A stretch of DNA of 64,000 nt from Cryptomeria japonica (lineage: Eukaryota; Streptophyta; Pinopsida; Cupressales; Cupressaceae): assembly GCF_030272615.1 (NCBI RefSeq), contig NC_081415.1, positions 372,475,009 to 372,539,008 on the forward strand. The letters run 5' to 3'. The notes under the pieces are model-generated. The model ran no database searches. It saw only the letters and a program-made list of their open reading frames with translations, and was not told the origin of the DNA. Both the position numbers and the translations under genes were made by a program. Numbering within the stretch: the stretch's first letter is position 1; the number at the start of each line of letters is the position of its first letter. This document shows, one piece after another, positions 1 through 11,605 of the stretch.

Positions 1-1018
1 TGTTAATTGGGAGGGAAATTCTTGAGGGAATTTTGTGGGTAGGAGCTTGTTGGATTCACGTGGGTGAACTCTTGTTCCTACCCGATTTTCTTGAGTTCTT
101 TCGAAGTCTTTGGCTTCATGTTTCATTTTGAAATTATTCGACTTGAAGGTAAGTTTTTACTAATTTCTCTCTTGTTTCTCAATGAAATTGGGTGATTCTT
201 GTTGCTATTAATCAACAAATGGATTTAGCATGTTTCTCCAATTTGAATTTTGGATTTTAGTTAAGATATAAATTTGTTGTGTTTTGAAATTTGAAAACAT
301 AGTTTTACAAAAGGAAATGCTGCCCAGTTTTTTTGGATGCCCGGATTATTGATTTTCTTGCACTTTTGGGTTGTTGTTCATCTATGGACCAGTGGGTTTT
401 CCTAGATTTTTGATTGGGTATGTTTGAAATTTAATATTTTTGGAAGTCCATCAATGGTGGATACCTCCATGATTGGTTTTGGTCAATTTGACCTTTTTTT
501 ATAAAATGTGAATTCGGTGTTTTTAATGTGATATTATCATATGAAGTAATAGTATCATATATGTACATTTAATTGTTGGATCGATTCAGATTCATTCTCT
601 TAGCATTTAGGGTCAAATGAGTATGTTTTGAATGCATATGAATATGTCAATGCATTTGGTACTTATTGACGGATTTTGGAATTGTTGGGCTCAATTGTGA
701 TATTATATGGCCTTGCATATTGGCATTTTGTTAAGAGTCTCATGTTTTGATTTACTTGAGCCTAGGGTAGGTAGTAGGACCAATAATGGGAGTGGTGTCC
801 AATGAGGGCCGAGGTACAAAGGGACCGCTAGTGTAACTCATTGGACATTTTGTAACCAAGTGAAAACTAATGAAACGTTAATAAAATAAACTAAGATAAA
901 TGGATGCCACTCTCATGGCCTTGAGTTCTTGTTGAGACTAAGGATGAGTTGGGAAGGCTTGACCATCCGTGGGGCATTGATCTAACAAGATTTAGTCTCC
1001 TCATCCATGTGAAAGGAC
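1..1018. repeat. Long dispersed repeat, copy 1, left part
   Basis: This stretch is the inverted match of about 48060-49095; the shared words run from the first bases to the point where the old Tat element interrupts it. Position 1018 joins logically to 39289: the sequence after 39289 continues the same alignment to the second copy, with only the 5-bp target duplication repeated. No coding potential is seen. The repeat probably continues left of the window, because copy 2 extends about 900 bp further. It may be part of a very long LTR with terminal TGTAAC (see 39289-41034), but that identity is inference. Confidence 0.8.
1014..1018. repeat. Target-site duplication of the old Tat element, left
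   Basis: AGGAC lies immediately before the LTR start TGAACC. Its partner is AGGAT at 39289-39293, four of five bases with one C/T change. The flanking sequence on both sides aligns as one continuous stretch to the inverted copy near 48.05 kb, which independently supports this insertion site. Confidence 0.8.
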
Positions 1019-2191
1019 TGAACCAAGGGAAATCTAACAATGGTGAAAAGGTTAGTTTAAACACAAAAAACCATTAAATTCAAACAAAGCACAAAGAAAC
1101 TTTATACCTTGAAAGAAGTCCTCTTGTTCCTCGGTTTGAGTCTTCGGTGAAGCCAAGGATGCACCCCTCCTTAGCTTGATTGGATTGGCCCCTTGTAGAT
1201 TTTTGGATTTCTCTCCACACACAACAACACAATGGTAAATGGATGGATGATTAATGGATGCAAATGGATAACTAAGTGTGGTTGCCTAAATTTTCCTATA
1301 ATGGTGATGCTCTTAGATATGATTTTAGCTCTATTTCAACAACATGAGATTGTACTAAGATGAGATGAAGGGTCAAGATTGAAAGAGAGGGGTGAGGTGG
1401 ATTGAGAGGACAAGATGTGGAGACCAAGAGATTTGTCATAAAAGCATTTCTTATCTCCACACCCCTCAAGGTACATGGGGAAGAGATCCTCAAGTACACT
1501 GGGAGAATAAAAAGGAATTAAAAATTCCTTGGGGGAGGACAAGAGAATTAAAAATTCAAATAATGGATTACATGAGAAGAAGAGGAGAGAAAATAAATTT
1601 AAAATTCTTTGGGAAATGATGGAGCATTGGAGAGTGGGAAAATTTTAAATCCTTGAAATGACCAAAGTTAGTGCATTTAAGGTTTAGAAGGTGAGAGGAG
1701 ACAAGCCATTTATGGCAAGGAGTTGACTTGCTCCTAATCATGGTGATTAGGATTGTACAAATAATTAATGAAGAGATTAGGTGGAATAGTGCAGGATTAG
1801 AGAACAAGTGGGAAAGTTAGGAGGATTCGACAAGAGGAGAGAGAATGAGTGGAGGAATTAAAAATTGGAGAATGATAATGAAGCTTCTAGAAGAATTAAT
1901 TAGGCTAAGTGGGATTAGAAGAAGTGATTTGTAGGAATTACATAACTTAAGTTAATTAATTAAAATTTATTAACTTAAGGGGACTTAGAAGAATTAATTA
2001 TTTGGATGACTTTAGAAGGATGGAGAATAATTAATTTATTTAATAAATCAATTATTGGACTATAGTGACAGGATTAATTAAATTGAATTTAATTGACTCT
2101 GAGAAGAATGTGAATAACATAATTAAACAAATTAATTATGTAGAGGATAAATTAATTGAATATTTAATTTAATTATTTTTATACGTCTACA
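1019..2191 (-). repeat. 3' LTR of the old Tat element
   Basis: Runs from TGAACCAAGG (the CA end on the minus strand) to ...GTCTACA (the TG end). It is 1173 bp, whereas its partner at 38702-39288 is 587 bp and lacks the part matching about 1540-2130. The polypurine tract abuts it at 2192. The right part is AT-rich with many inverted TTAATTAA-like blocks, as in the U3 of the young relative. Short open frames inside are not supported as genes. Confidence 0.85.
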
Positions 2192-2202
2192 TTTTGCCCC
2201 TC
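2192..2202 (-). other. Polypurine tract of the old Tat element
   Basis: Minus-strand GAGGGGCAAAA directly before the LTR start TGTAGAC. The young element has the same GAGGGGCAAAA directly before its 3' LTR. This is the site for plus-strand DNA priming and fixes the orientation. Confidence 0.85.
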
Positions 2203-2445
2203 TTTTATGTAGGAGCAAAATTGGCGGTGGGTAAAAGACAAAAAAAGATGCCCCAGCGTGAAGACACAGGTGGTATATGCCCCCTCGAGAATTTAACCAA
2301 TTTTTTTTTTGGGAAAATTCTCGAAAAAGAAGAAAACAACAAAAAGAAGGGAAATGGAAAGAGGAAAATGGGAGAAAGAAAAAAGATTTGCAGGAAAGCG
2401 AGAGAAAATGGGGAGCGAGAAAGAAAACGGGGACATAGGGGGGCC

Positions 2446-2454
2446 CTATATAAG
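2446..2454 (+). promoter_or_regulatory. TATA box of the antisense mobile-domain gene (old element)
   Basis: CTATATAAG lies about 80 bp before the predicted start codon at 2532, on the strand opposite to gag-pol. The intact relative has CTATAAGA in the equivalent place. Position and orientation suggest an internal promoter for the antisense gene. No transcript evidence is available. Confidence 0.55.
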
Positions 2455-2531
2455 CCACACGGGGCCCTAGGAGAGGTCATTGTCACACATACACCTTGGA
2501 GATTTGGAGAACCCAGAGCACTAGGAGAGAG

Positions 2532-5180
2532 ATGGCACGCATCCCACACCATGAGCACTGCACAGAGAGAGTCAGAGGCTTCCAACAATCGACCAAGTAA
2601 GGCCCACCAGTATGTACCATAAACCCTCTTTATCATTTAATAGTTTAGGGTGTTTATTAGGGGTAATAATTAGGGGTACAATTGGTCAGGGCGTAGACGT
2701 CAATCACTAGATCGATGTCTATGCAAGGGTTCGATGCCTGTGCAGGAAATTAACATCTACATAGGTGCCAAATAGGCTCAAGGAGGCTGATACCTATCCA
2801 CATAAGCGAATACTGTCTGCATGGATGTCGGTCTACAGGCATAGAGAAAAAAGGGGGGATAGACTAAGGATTGACATCTTCACTCTGCTGATCGACGTTT
2901 GTGCCGCGGTTTTGACGTCTCCACCTAAAAGGGAAAAATAGGAAAAAGAGAGATAGAGGAAAAAGGGAAGAAGGGTCTGGGGATCACATAGATGCCCCAC
3001 AAGGTAGAGTAGGCTAGAAATAAGATAGAATAAGAAGGTTAATGAGATGATTCTGTTGGGAGCAAGTGAATCTTGATCCTATTACTTCTTGGGAGCACTG
3101 CTCGTCGATGATGGCATTGTACATGTAGTTGGGGAGAGACAAGTGAGAGATACACATCGTGGTAGGATTGGGGTTCATGAGCAGGTGGTCACGGATCCAA
3201 GCACACATAGCAATGATGACAATGCTTGTAGAGAGATGGGATAGCGAGACATGTACCTTCCATTTGCCTATAGGTGAGGCCAGCATCACATTGCTTGATG
3301 TCTGGAAAATGTTAAAGGTGCCCATCAGAGGAGTGATCCCAAAGTACAGATTAGACTATGGGGATTACTATCTTTGCAACATTTTTGAGTGTGAGAATCT
3401 ACCTATGGATCGAAAGAGGATGCAGCTTGGAGAGGCCATATGGATTTGACATATTCCATGCTTGGTTTTGTTTGTTTGTGGACTAATTAGCGGGCAAATG
3501 ATGCCCGAACGTAGCAGTCATGGATTCTCGCTCGGATGGGGCCGATGTGTTTACTGTATGCTCAAGGAATGCATAGAGTATGCATGGGGGGCCGCTATAC
3601 TCAACTAGTTGTATCATTACATGCATATGTGTGTATACTAAGTTTATAGGAACCTCAGGACAAGTGTCACTATTATATATACCTGGGCTTGGGAGCACAT
3701 TGTAGTGATGCGGCCCATTGGAGTCCAGAATTGATGACATCAATTTCCATACGTAGTTTACTATAGAGGCCTATTGGAATACACCTACGTCGACGTGCTA
3801 TGGTTTTGGAGGAGGATTTTTGATGAGATTGTGTTCTTCACCTGGAGGCCATATCTAGATAGTGAGAGATAGAGGGGGGATTGGCAACTGGTGTTTCTTT
3901 AGAGCGAATGTTAGCTATTTAGGTGCACCATCCACGTCATTGATTAGTACATGTCCCATTGGGTGATGAGATAGTTTGGTCACATATAGGATATCATGGG
4001 ACATGATCACACACATCCTCGGATTAAGAGGGAGACAACCACATGGGGACAAGTGGTGGGCCCTTTTGAAGTTAGACTCAGTTGGACAGGTATAGAGATG
4101 ATCCCATGGGAGGAGATACTATAGGAAAGAGAGGATCCTGGATGTACAAGAGCCTACACATGCTGGTGGGAGACCCATAGGCCAGTTCGTTTGAGCGTTC
4201 CTAGAGTTTTGGATCCTAATGAGATTGCACCATCTATAGATGAGGTTGTCGGAAATGAGGGCAATGCACCAAGAGAGGGGGAGGCTACTGGAGGAGCCAA
4301 GAGATATGCACCAAGAGGGGGAGGTAGGGGTCAACAACAAGTGTCAAGGAGGATGGGATGAAGACAACATGTACCTCAAGTAGAGGTGCCTTTATAGGTA
4401 TAGGTGCCAATAGGGCATATTGGAGGAGATGGTGTAGAGCTGATGGATATACTGGTCAATGGGGGAGGACAGGAGGGAGGAGAGGCAGAGAAGGGACAAG
4501 TATTGCTGGCTAAGAATGATCAGGCCATTTTGTCTAGGGATACAAAGAGGGTGAGTGCTCAGAGCTTAGAGGACCAGCTTTTGATTGAGATGCAACAGGT
4601 AGAACAGGAGAAGGCTCAGGCAGACATCCTTCAGGAGGAGGTGGATCACTTGAGGAGGGAGGGGGATGCCTTGAGAGAGGATCCACAAACTATCATCTCT
4701 GAGAGGGATAGTTTACAGGTGTAGTCAGATGCGGTCTAGTGGATGGTAGAGGGGGTCAAGAGTGGAGGGGTGATAGGGAAGATTTGAGAGAAGATGTTAT
4801 GCATGGATGACAAGCTATATACCCTCCAAGACCAACTAAGAAGAGAGGAGACAAATGCTACTAGGATCAAGAGAGATGTCACTCGACAGTTACTAGCTCT
4901 TGGTGGATTAGGGCCCCTCCTATCCAAGATCACAATGGTCAGGCAGTAGGCAAAGAGGATGGGGAGGGAAAATCATTACTACAAGGATCTCTATCATTAG
5001 GTCATACTCGGAGATGAGCGAGCACCCTCCTACGTTGAGAGTACTAGATCCCACAGGACGTAGAGCTAGCAGTCAGGTGCCTCAATGGGGACGAGGGTAC
5101 CTCGACTAGCAATAGGTGGTCCCTCAAGTTCAGGAGCAGGAGGATGAGGTGATAGAGAAAGCACAGGCTAGTGCTCTATG
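2532..5180 (+). pseudogene. Antisense plant-mobile-domain gene, decayed
   Basis: Plus-strand relic within a minus-strand retrotransposon. Exon 1 starts with ATG at 2532 and shows an ERVRGFQ block before a GTAAGG donor at 2597, matching DRVRRFQ in the intact relative. The mobile domain resumes near 3060: SETCTFHLPIGEASITL at about 3249-3299 matches the relative's SETCTFHLPMGEMTVTL, and later blocks (LGWG, YAWGAAIL, AWEHI, WRPYLD) follow in other frames up to about 3870. A coiled-coil stretch at 4560-4720 and a YYKDLYH block near 4976 match the relative's C-terminal part. Several stops and frame changes exclude function. This family (PMD/MAIN-like) is known from plant nuclear proteins and transposons; what it does inside a Tat element is unknown. 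Confidence 0.75.
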
Positions 5181-7550
5181 ATGTATATGTGACACATTTT
5201 TTTACCCTCTGGGGCTGATATCATTGTACTATAGTTGGACACGTTAATTTTTTTGATATATATAAGATGGATGCAGTTTTGGCGGTGAGATACATGTGTA
5301 TTTATCATGGACTATACATGGAATTTTATTATATGTGATGGATGATGATTATGATTTTAGGATATGATGCATGTGATTTGACTTATTTGTGATGGGATAT
5401 GAATGGGTGTATGGATATGTATGCTTATTATGTTCTAACATAGTTGTGAATGCAGGCTGTGTGTATGTGATGTATGCCTATATGATATGCAATTTTTACC
5501 TATCATGTTGTGATTATATTTATCCCGTGATGTATGATTTGATGTGTATGCTATATGTATTCAATGCACATGGATGTCCTGTGTTGTTTTAAATCAATGT
5601 AAATTCCTTTATTTCCACTGATGTTTTATAGATCATGTTTTTATTATATGTGGAAATTGTAATGAGAATATGATCATGGTTTGATCTTTTTTTGTACATA
5701 TGATTTGATAGATGCAATGCAATATGAAATATTCTAGATGAATGTGATGTGTATGAAAAATGGAATGAATGCAATATGAATGAATTTATGTATGAATGCA
5801 ATGAATGGACCTAAAAGATGGAATGTAATGAAAATGGATTTATAATGAATGCAACTTATTATTTTGTGAATGAATGCAATTACAAAATGCCCCTAAATGG
5901 TAATGCAAATACAGTAATGATATAATAATAATAGAAATGAGTCTATATGATAAATGATAATGGGAGTGAAATAACAAAAATGTAATAATGATGACAAAAT
6001 ATGAATTGATAATGATAATATGATAAAATGTACCTAAAATGAATATGCAACTAGCTAAATGTATAGGTAATGAAGTGTGCCACTATATAAAAAATGCAAC
6101 TTCATGATAATGGGGTAGTTTTTGTAATGTGCCAACTATAATACAATGATAGAGGGCTAGACAGGAGAATAAAGAAAAGTGAATAAATTGAGGTCTCCAC
6201 AATGAAAAGGAGTGATGGGATGAAATGTAAAATGGAGTGTATGGAGTGGAGGGTAATTTGTTGTTGTGTATATGTGGAGAGAAAACCTAGTTTTAATATT
6301 GCCCAGGATAATCTACATCACTGATTATAGGAATCAAGATGTTATGAGGTTCCAAGGCATGTACTAGTCTCTCAAACAATAGGGATCTCTTGCACACAAT
6401 CACGTAAACACCATAATAATGTAAATGAGAGACTGTAGGTTCGTACAAGAGAGACCATCAAAAATGCCATACCACAAAACATGCCCCAGTATACACCCAC
6501 CGAAAACATACCAAGATATAGAATGATCCTAGCAGTTGTAGATAGGAGTAGTCATAGGATAAAAAGATGCAAATCAAAGAAACAAGACAAATCATGCAAA
6601 CAAAATGCACAAGGCCAACTAACATCATTGCCAAGAGCAGAATGATGACTTAGGATGGTAATGTTGGACATGGGAAGGATACATCCCGATGGGCAAAGGG
6701 TGATTGACAATATTGTTTAGGCAATAAAGCATATGGTCAATGCAAGTACATGCAGGTGTAGGACTGATTGTTTGGACTTGGTTAGGTTCATGTGGATGGG
6801 TGTTTGGATGACATGAAAGTCAAGAAGAAGCTCATCTTGATGGGATAAGCTTAGATATCAAGGGAAAGCTCAGTGTGGTGGGATAAAATCTTAGTGTGAT
6901 GGGACAATCCTTATTCATAGTTCAGACAAAGAATCATCATCTCGAGGTGGGGCAAAAGGGGAAGCAAACCTTCTTAATTGCGGATAATTCAAAAATCATT
7001 CAAATTACATTGTGAATGGGTGTTGATGCAAGTTGAGTAGTAAATTATGGATTGGAGGTGTATTAATTCCTGACAACACTAATGTAATATGGAGGCTAGA
7101 TGGGGAAGGGACAAATGGTCAAGACAGGAACATTCTGCACAGATGCCCTTAAAGGGTTCATGGAGACAAAAATTGGGTGAATTCATTCCTGACATCGCTA
7201 ATGAAATATGGAAAATGGGTGAGCAACTCATTTGGTGGGGGAAGAAGGCACCCAATTAATTGCTTACATGTAAAAATATGGATGTCAGGCAAGACGGTTG
7301 GAGAGGAATACGTCGTGTCAAAAGAGTCAGTTTGTCCTATAGGATGGTGGATCTTGCTTATTTATCTTGACATCTGAAACAAGTTTTTAATCAAGGTACT
7401 TTCCCATAGTGCCACAAAGTGGTTTTCACTAATGGACGAATTGATTTTTCTTGACCTTTTTTTTGTTTTTTTCATTTTTTGGTATTTTTATGATTTTTTT
7501 ATTTTTTTATTTTTTTATTTTATTTTTGAAAAACTAGTAACCTCTGAAGA
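5181..7550. other. 3' non-coding region of the old Tat element
   Basis: No credible gene. About 5230-6060 is a low-complexity tract rich in ATGCAATG and GATGTG words, the counterpart of the TTGCATCACAT-rich tract at about 22430-22720 in the young element. About 6060-7380 shows nothing recognisable. At 7408-7431 the minus strand has a GTGAAAACC-hairpin unit resembling three units downstream of pol in the young element. A T-rich tract at 7447-7530 matches the A-rich tract just after the young pol stop. Confidence 0.6.
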
Positions 7551-8700
7551 CTAGGCATATAACCTTTTCAGATGCATGATTTTCATAGGTTCATCCAAAG
7601 GATCTCCTTCAACAGTAGCCAATTAATAGGAACCTAATCCATGTTTTGTTGTGATCACATATTGTCCAAGCCAATTAGGCTCAAACTTGCCTTTCTTCTC
7701 ACGATCCTATAGATTTCTTTGATTTTCCATAAGCACCAAGTCACCAATGTCAAATTCACGGCTTCAAATTTTTTTTGTTGTAGCTTAGCCATAGGCGATT
7801 TTGATAAACCTAAAGATGATTTAAGGCCTTGAGGTGCCTTTCGTCCAGCTGTACTAGCTCTAACACTTTGGCAACTCTATATTCTTCATCAGGAAGAATA
7901 TTCTGCAATGAAAGCCTGAGTGATGGGATCTCAATTTCAAGGGGGAGGACAACTTCAGAACCAAAGACTACAGAATATGGGGTGGCACTTGTGGCTGTGC
8001 GGATTCTTGTGCAGTAGGCCTAGAGGATGGGATGGAGTTGCAAGTGCCAATCACGACCGAATTCATTGATTGTTTTCTTGAGGATTTTGATAAGGGTTTT
8101 CTTTGAAGCCTCAACTTGACCATTACCTTACGTGTAATATGGAATGAAAAAGCAGTGTTGAATGGAAAAATTTTGGCATAATTCTTTAACATATGGATTC
8201 TTGAAAGGTCTACCATTAATTGTGATGATTACCTTAGGGATTCCATAGCGGCAGATGGGGTAGTTCAGGATGAACTTGGAAATATGTTTGCTAGTTGTGA
8301 AAGTGAGTGGTATGGCTTCCACCCACTTAGTGAAGTATTCTGTGGCAGTTATTATGAATTTGTGGCCATTGGATGAGGCAAGGTGGATTTTGCCTATGAG
8401 ATCAAGGACCCATTGAGAGAAGGGCCATGGTGTGATAAACGACTGTAGATCCTGAGAAGGTGCATGAATTTTGTCACCATGCTTCTGACAATGGATACAT
8501 TTCTTCACATACTGGTATGCATCTTCTTCCATTGTGGGCTAGTAGTATCCTATGCACAAGAGATTCTTAGCCAACATGATGCCACTTGAGTGTACTCCAC
8601 AAATACCTCTGTGCACTTCATGTAGTGCCCATTTAGCCTATTTTTTATCTAAACACCTTAGGAGGGATCCATCAAAATTCCTTTGGAAGAGAGTGTCACC
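7551..8700 (-). pseudogene. Integrase of the old Tat element, decayed
   Basis: Minus-strand integrase fragment. It begins with a HHCC zinc region (HEVH...GVH, then KKCIHCQ) near 8490-8630. The catalytic core follows at about 8128-8460, with VLDLIGKIH for the first Asp. The second catalytic Asp is lost: the usual TDNGRPF reads TINGRPF. The C-terminal tail (KFEPNWLG...) ends at the TAG at 7551-7553 and corresponds to the last 45 or so residues of the young polyprotein. A TAG replaces the expected codon before PTMEEDAY. Clearly inactive. Confidence 0.85.
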
Positions 8701-8989
8701 AAGGATAGTATATTGAGCGGATCATCAGATGGCGATTTTATATTGGGTTTTATTGAGGTGGGGTGGAATGATGTTGTCTCATAGGTAGGCAAAGTATTCT
8801 TGATACTAAGGGGAGTCATAACCAATGAGGGCACACACCATTTTAGATTCGGGGACATCATATGTCGGAATTAGGAGTTGCTCAACCAATAACTCACACT
8901 TCTGACTATTTGTCAGCATCTGGAGGAGGGAACCAATTGTAGCCATAGCATCAACAACATGATTGTTCATCCTAGGAATCGGATCAAAC

Positions 8990-9792
8990 TAGATAAGAGT
9001 GAAATGTTGCTTGAGGTCTTAAACCATGCTGCGATAAGGAAGCAACTTGTCATCCTTTGTCTGATATTCATCATTTACTTGTTATATGACAAGTTGAGAA
9101 TCACTGTAGACCTGAAATTTTGTTATCTTCCATTGGATAACCAAACAAAGCCCAATGATTAATGCTTCATACTCTGCTATGTTATTGGTACATGCAAATG
9201 CTATCTTGTATGACTTCAAGATGCAATCTCCTTGAGGTGTTACAAGCAAGATACCTGTTCCCGTTCCATTTTGTGTGCAGGAGCCGTCAAAATACAACTA
9301 CCATTTTGAAGATGTAGTGACAGTCATAATGGAATCATCAGGTAATTCTATGATAAGAGGGTGATCTCCTTATGAGGGGGTATCAACCAATTGATCTGCT
9401 ATGACTTGTCTTTTGATTGTTTTTCAGTCCACATAATCAAAGTCAAATTCACTCAAAAACGTAACTCATTTTGTTGTACATCTAGTGAGAGCCACTTTGG
9501 ATAACAAGTAATTGAGAGGATCGATCTTTTCTATTAGCTTAGTCTTGTTGTTGAACATGTAGTGTCATAGTTTCTGTGTGCTGAAGTCAAATGCAAGGCA
9601 AGCTCTTTCTATGGGGGTATAATTGAGCTCATACCCTACAAGAGTGTGGTTGATATAGTAGATTTCATGTTCTTTACCATTGTCATTTGTTTGTGCTAGT
9701 AATGCCCCCAGTGCCACTATAGTTGTTGATATGTACAAAAAAAGGGGTTGTCCTGGGATTGTTGGCATCAATATTGGAGGGGAGGCTAGGTA
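8990..9792 (-). pseudogene. Two RNase H domains of the old Tat element, decayed
   Basis: The first RNase H, about 9470-9771, reads LFLYISTTIVALGALLAQ and later VGYELNYTPIERACLAF, matching the young element. The second, archaeal-type RNase H at about 9000-9300 has YFDGSCTQNGTGTGILL, NNIAEYEALIIGL and SDSQLVI, so its first catalytic residues are still readable. Two RNase H domains in tandem are known for the Tat, Ogre and Athila group. Frame breaks separate the two. The segment between 8700 and 8990 is linker to integrase with no readable motif. Confidence 0.8.
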
Positions 9793-10427
9793 TTATTTTA
9801 ACTTATCAAAGACATTTTGACATAGACAATACCATTTGAATTTGGTATCTTTGCATAGGAGGTGTGCCAATGGGTGACACTTATCTGCCAGTTGTGCAAT
9901 GAATCTACAAATAGACTGGAGTTTCCCTTGGAGGCTGCAAAATTGTCTAAGTGTCTTAGGAAGAGGCATTTCCATTATAGCTTTCACTTTTGTGGGATCC
10001 ACCTCAATGCCTCTACGAGAGACTATAAACCCTAGGAGTTTTCCTAACATAACTCCAAAGACACATTTCTTAGGATTTAGGCATAGCTTATATTTCTCAA
10101 GTCTCTTGAAGATTTGCCTTAAGACTAGAATGTGTTCATCTCTTGTTTTTGAGTTGCCTAGGAGATCCTCTACATAGTCTTCCATTATTTTGTGCAAGAG
10201 GTTATGGAAGACCAAAGGGCATGACTTGATAGAAAAAGGTACCTCAAGGTGTTGTAATGTTGTCTTATGTTTATCTTCTTCAACAATCCTTATTTGATTG
10301 TACCCAACAAAACCATCCATCAAGGAAAGCATCTCATGTCTGGTCATGAGATCTATGATCATATCTATGTTGGGCAATGGAAATTCATCTTTCAAACATA
10401 CTTTATTGAGATCTCTGAAGTCGGTAC
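9793..10427 (-). pseudogene. Reverse transcriptase, C-terminal half, old Tat element
   Basis: Starts in the DFRDLNKVC block, continues through LSLMDGFVGYNQIRI and reaches EDYVEDLL, where the catalytic YVDD has become YVED. Then follow KCVFGVMLGKLLGF and the thumb region. About 50 residues between GYNQIRI and the YVDD motif are scrambled. The domain is cut at 10427 by insertion of the young Tat element; the N-terminal half is at 26788-27420. Compared with the young polyprotein it is otherwise collinear. Confidence 0.88.
10423..10427. repeat. Target-site duplication of the young Tat element, left
   Basis: GGTAC before the LTR start TGTAGACACC. The identical GGTAC stands at 26783-26787 right after the 3' LTR end. 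Joining the flanks restores the ICTDFRD motif region of the old reverse transcriptase, so the insertion point is certain. Confidence 0.97.
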
Positions 10428-11199
10428 TGTAGACACCCAAAATTGTCATGTCTAATTAAATAAATATTTTATTTATTTAATTATCTAAGCCTAATTCTTC
10501 TATTAATTAAATAAATCTTTATTTATTTAATTAATTCATTTATCCTCTTCTAGCCTTATTTCTCATTTAAATAAATACATTTATTTATTTAAATTATCCC
10601 TTTCCTAAATTAAATAAATATTTTATTTATTTAATTGTCCTACTTCTTCTATTAATTAAATAAATCTTTATTTATTTACAGATGACACATGTCATTCATC
10701 TCTTATTTCCTACACTACCTACCTCTTTCATTATTTTGGTATTTCTTATACCTACCCTCTAATCCTAGCCGACCTCCTTTTTACACCTCTCAATCTTAAC
10801 CCTCCATTTCTTATTGTGTCTTCTATTTAAGGAGATGCTTTCTTCATTGACAAACCCTAATGACATATCCTAATGATTAATGACTAATTTTGGAGGACTT
10901 AACTACACTACAATTCTACTTGCAACCACATTCCGTTCTTTGTTGAGCTCTTGTGCATATAAAAATCTGAGAGCAAGCATATTAAACAAGATCAATGGAG
11001 ATAGGAAGAATGGAGATCAAAACCCTAGTGGACATGTGATGGTATAATCTTTGTGATTTTTGAGTTATTTTGCATTGTCTTAGGTTATCTTCATATGTTA
11101 TGGTGGATCTTTGTTCATTGTTAGGCTAGGGTTTGGTGGTTGAATCCATTTTAGTCTTTCAATATTGTTGTTTATTGCTATCCATTTTCACCATATACA
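10428..11199 (+). repeat. 5' LTR of the young Tat element
   Basis: 772 bp, TGTAGACACC to CCATATACA, identical in length to the 3' LTR at 26011-26782. The first 250 bp contain five AT-rich palindromic blocks of TAAATAAAT / ATTTATTTA type. Candidate core promoter elements are CTATTTAAGG at 10823-10832 and TATAAAAA at 10958-10965. R and U5 limits cannot be fixed without transcript data. Confidence 0.97.
10823..10832 (+). promoter_or_regulatory. Candidate TATA box of the LTR promoter
   Basis: CTATTTAAGG lies about 30 bp before a CTTCATTGACAAACC stretch that could hold the start of transcription. A second TATA-like word, TATAAAAA, is at 10958-10965. Which is used cannot be decided from sequence. 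The same elements occur at the matching points of the 3' LTR. Confidence 0.45.
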
Positions 11200-11202
11200 T
11201 TT

Positions 11203-11220
11203 TGGCACGCCCGGTGGGAC
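11203..11220 (+). other. Primer-binding site of the young Tat element
   Basis: TGGCACGCCCGGTGGGAC starts three bases after the LTR end. The old Tat element has TGGAATGCCCGGTGGGAC at the same point. A host tRNA 3' end complementary to this (ending ...GCCA) would prime minus-strand synthesis; I do not assign the amino acid. Confidence 0.8.
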
Positions 11221-11350
11221 CTTTGTCCCTTTGCATTTAACATTTTTGTTGCAGATTTTGCATTTTGAAGTTGCAGATCGGACGATTTCGACGACATTTT
11301 AGGTTTTTTCCGCGTTTGCAAGTGTTCGGATCGCGTTTTTGTATTTCAGA

Positions 11351-11605
11351 GGCGTCTGTGATATCTTGGATCGCGTCTGTGTTTCTGTCATTTTCTATTT
11401 TTGCAGGTTTCTGAAAGTCGCGTCTGTGATCCCGAATCGCGTCTGTGATCCCGAATCGCGTCTGTAATCCCTAATCGCGTCTGTGAACCATCTGATCGCG
11501 TCTGCAGAAAAAAAAGGCGTCTGTGTTCTGAAATCACGTCTGCGAATCACAGAACCGCGTCTATGTTGGACAGACGCGTCTGTGTCTGGTATAACAGCGT
11601 CTGTG
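11351..11605 (+). repeat. Array of GCGTCTGTG words, first block
   Basis: About twelve copies of CGCGTCTGTG with one or two changes, spaced about 16-23 bp. The spacers are short and partly alike (for example ATCCCGAAT twice). This is not a simple tandem repeat, since the spacers vary more than the word. Confidence 0.85.

Noticed and set aside
2194..2636. Open frames on both strands of about 140 codons next to the LTR of the old Tat element
   Set aside because: They span the polypurine tract, TATA box and exon 1 in the wrong frame and show no family motif; composition is purine-rich low complexity.
11351..11605. Regular word spacing resembling a CRISPR array
   Set aside because: The word is only 9-10 bp, spacers are related to each other, and the context is a plant retrotransposon leader.
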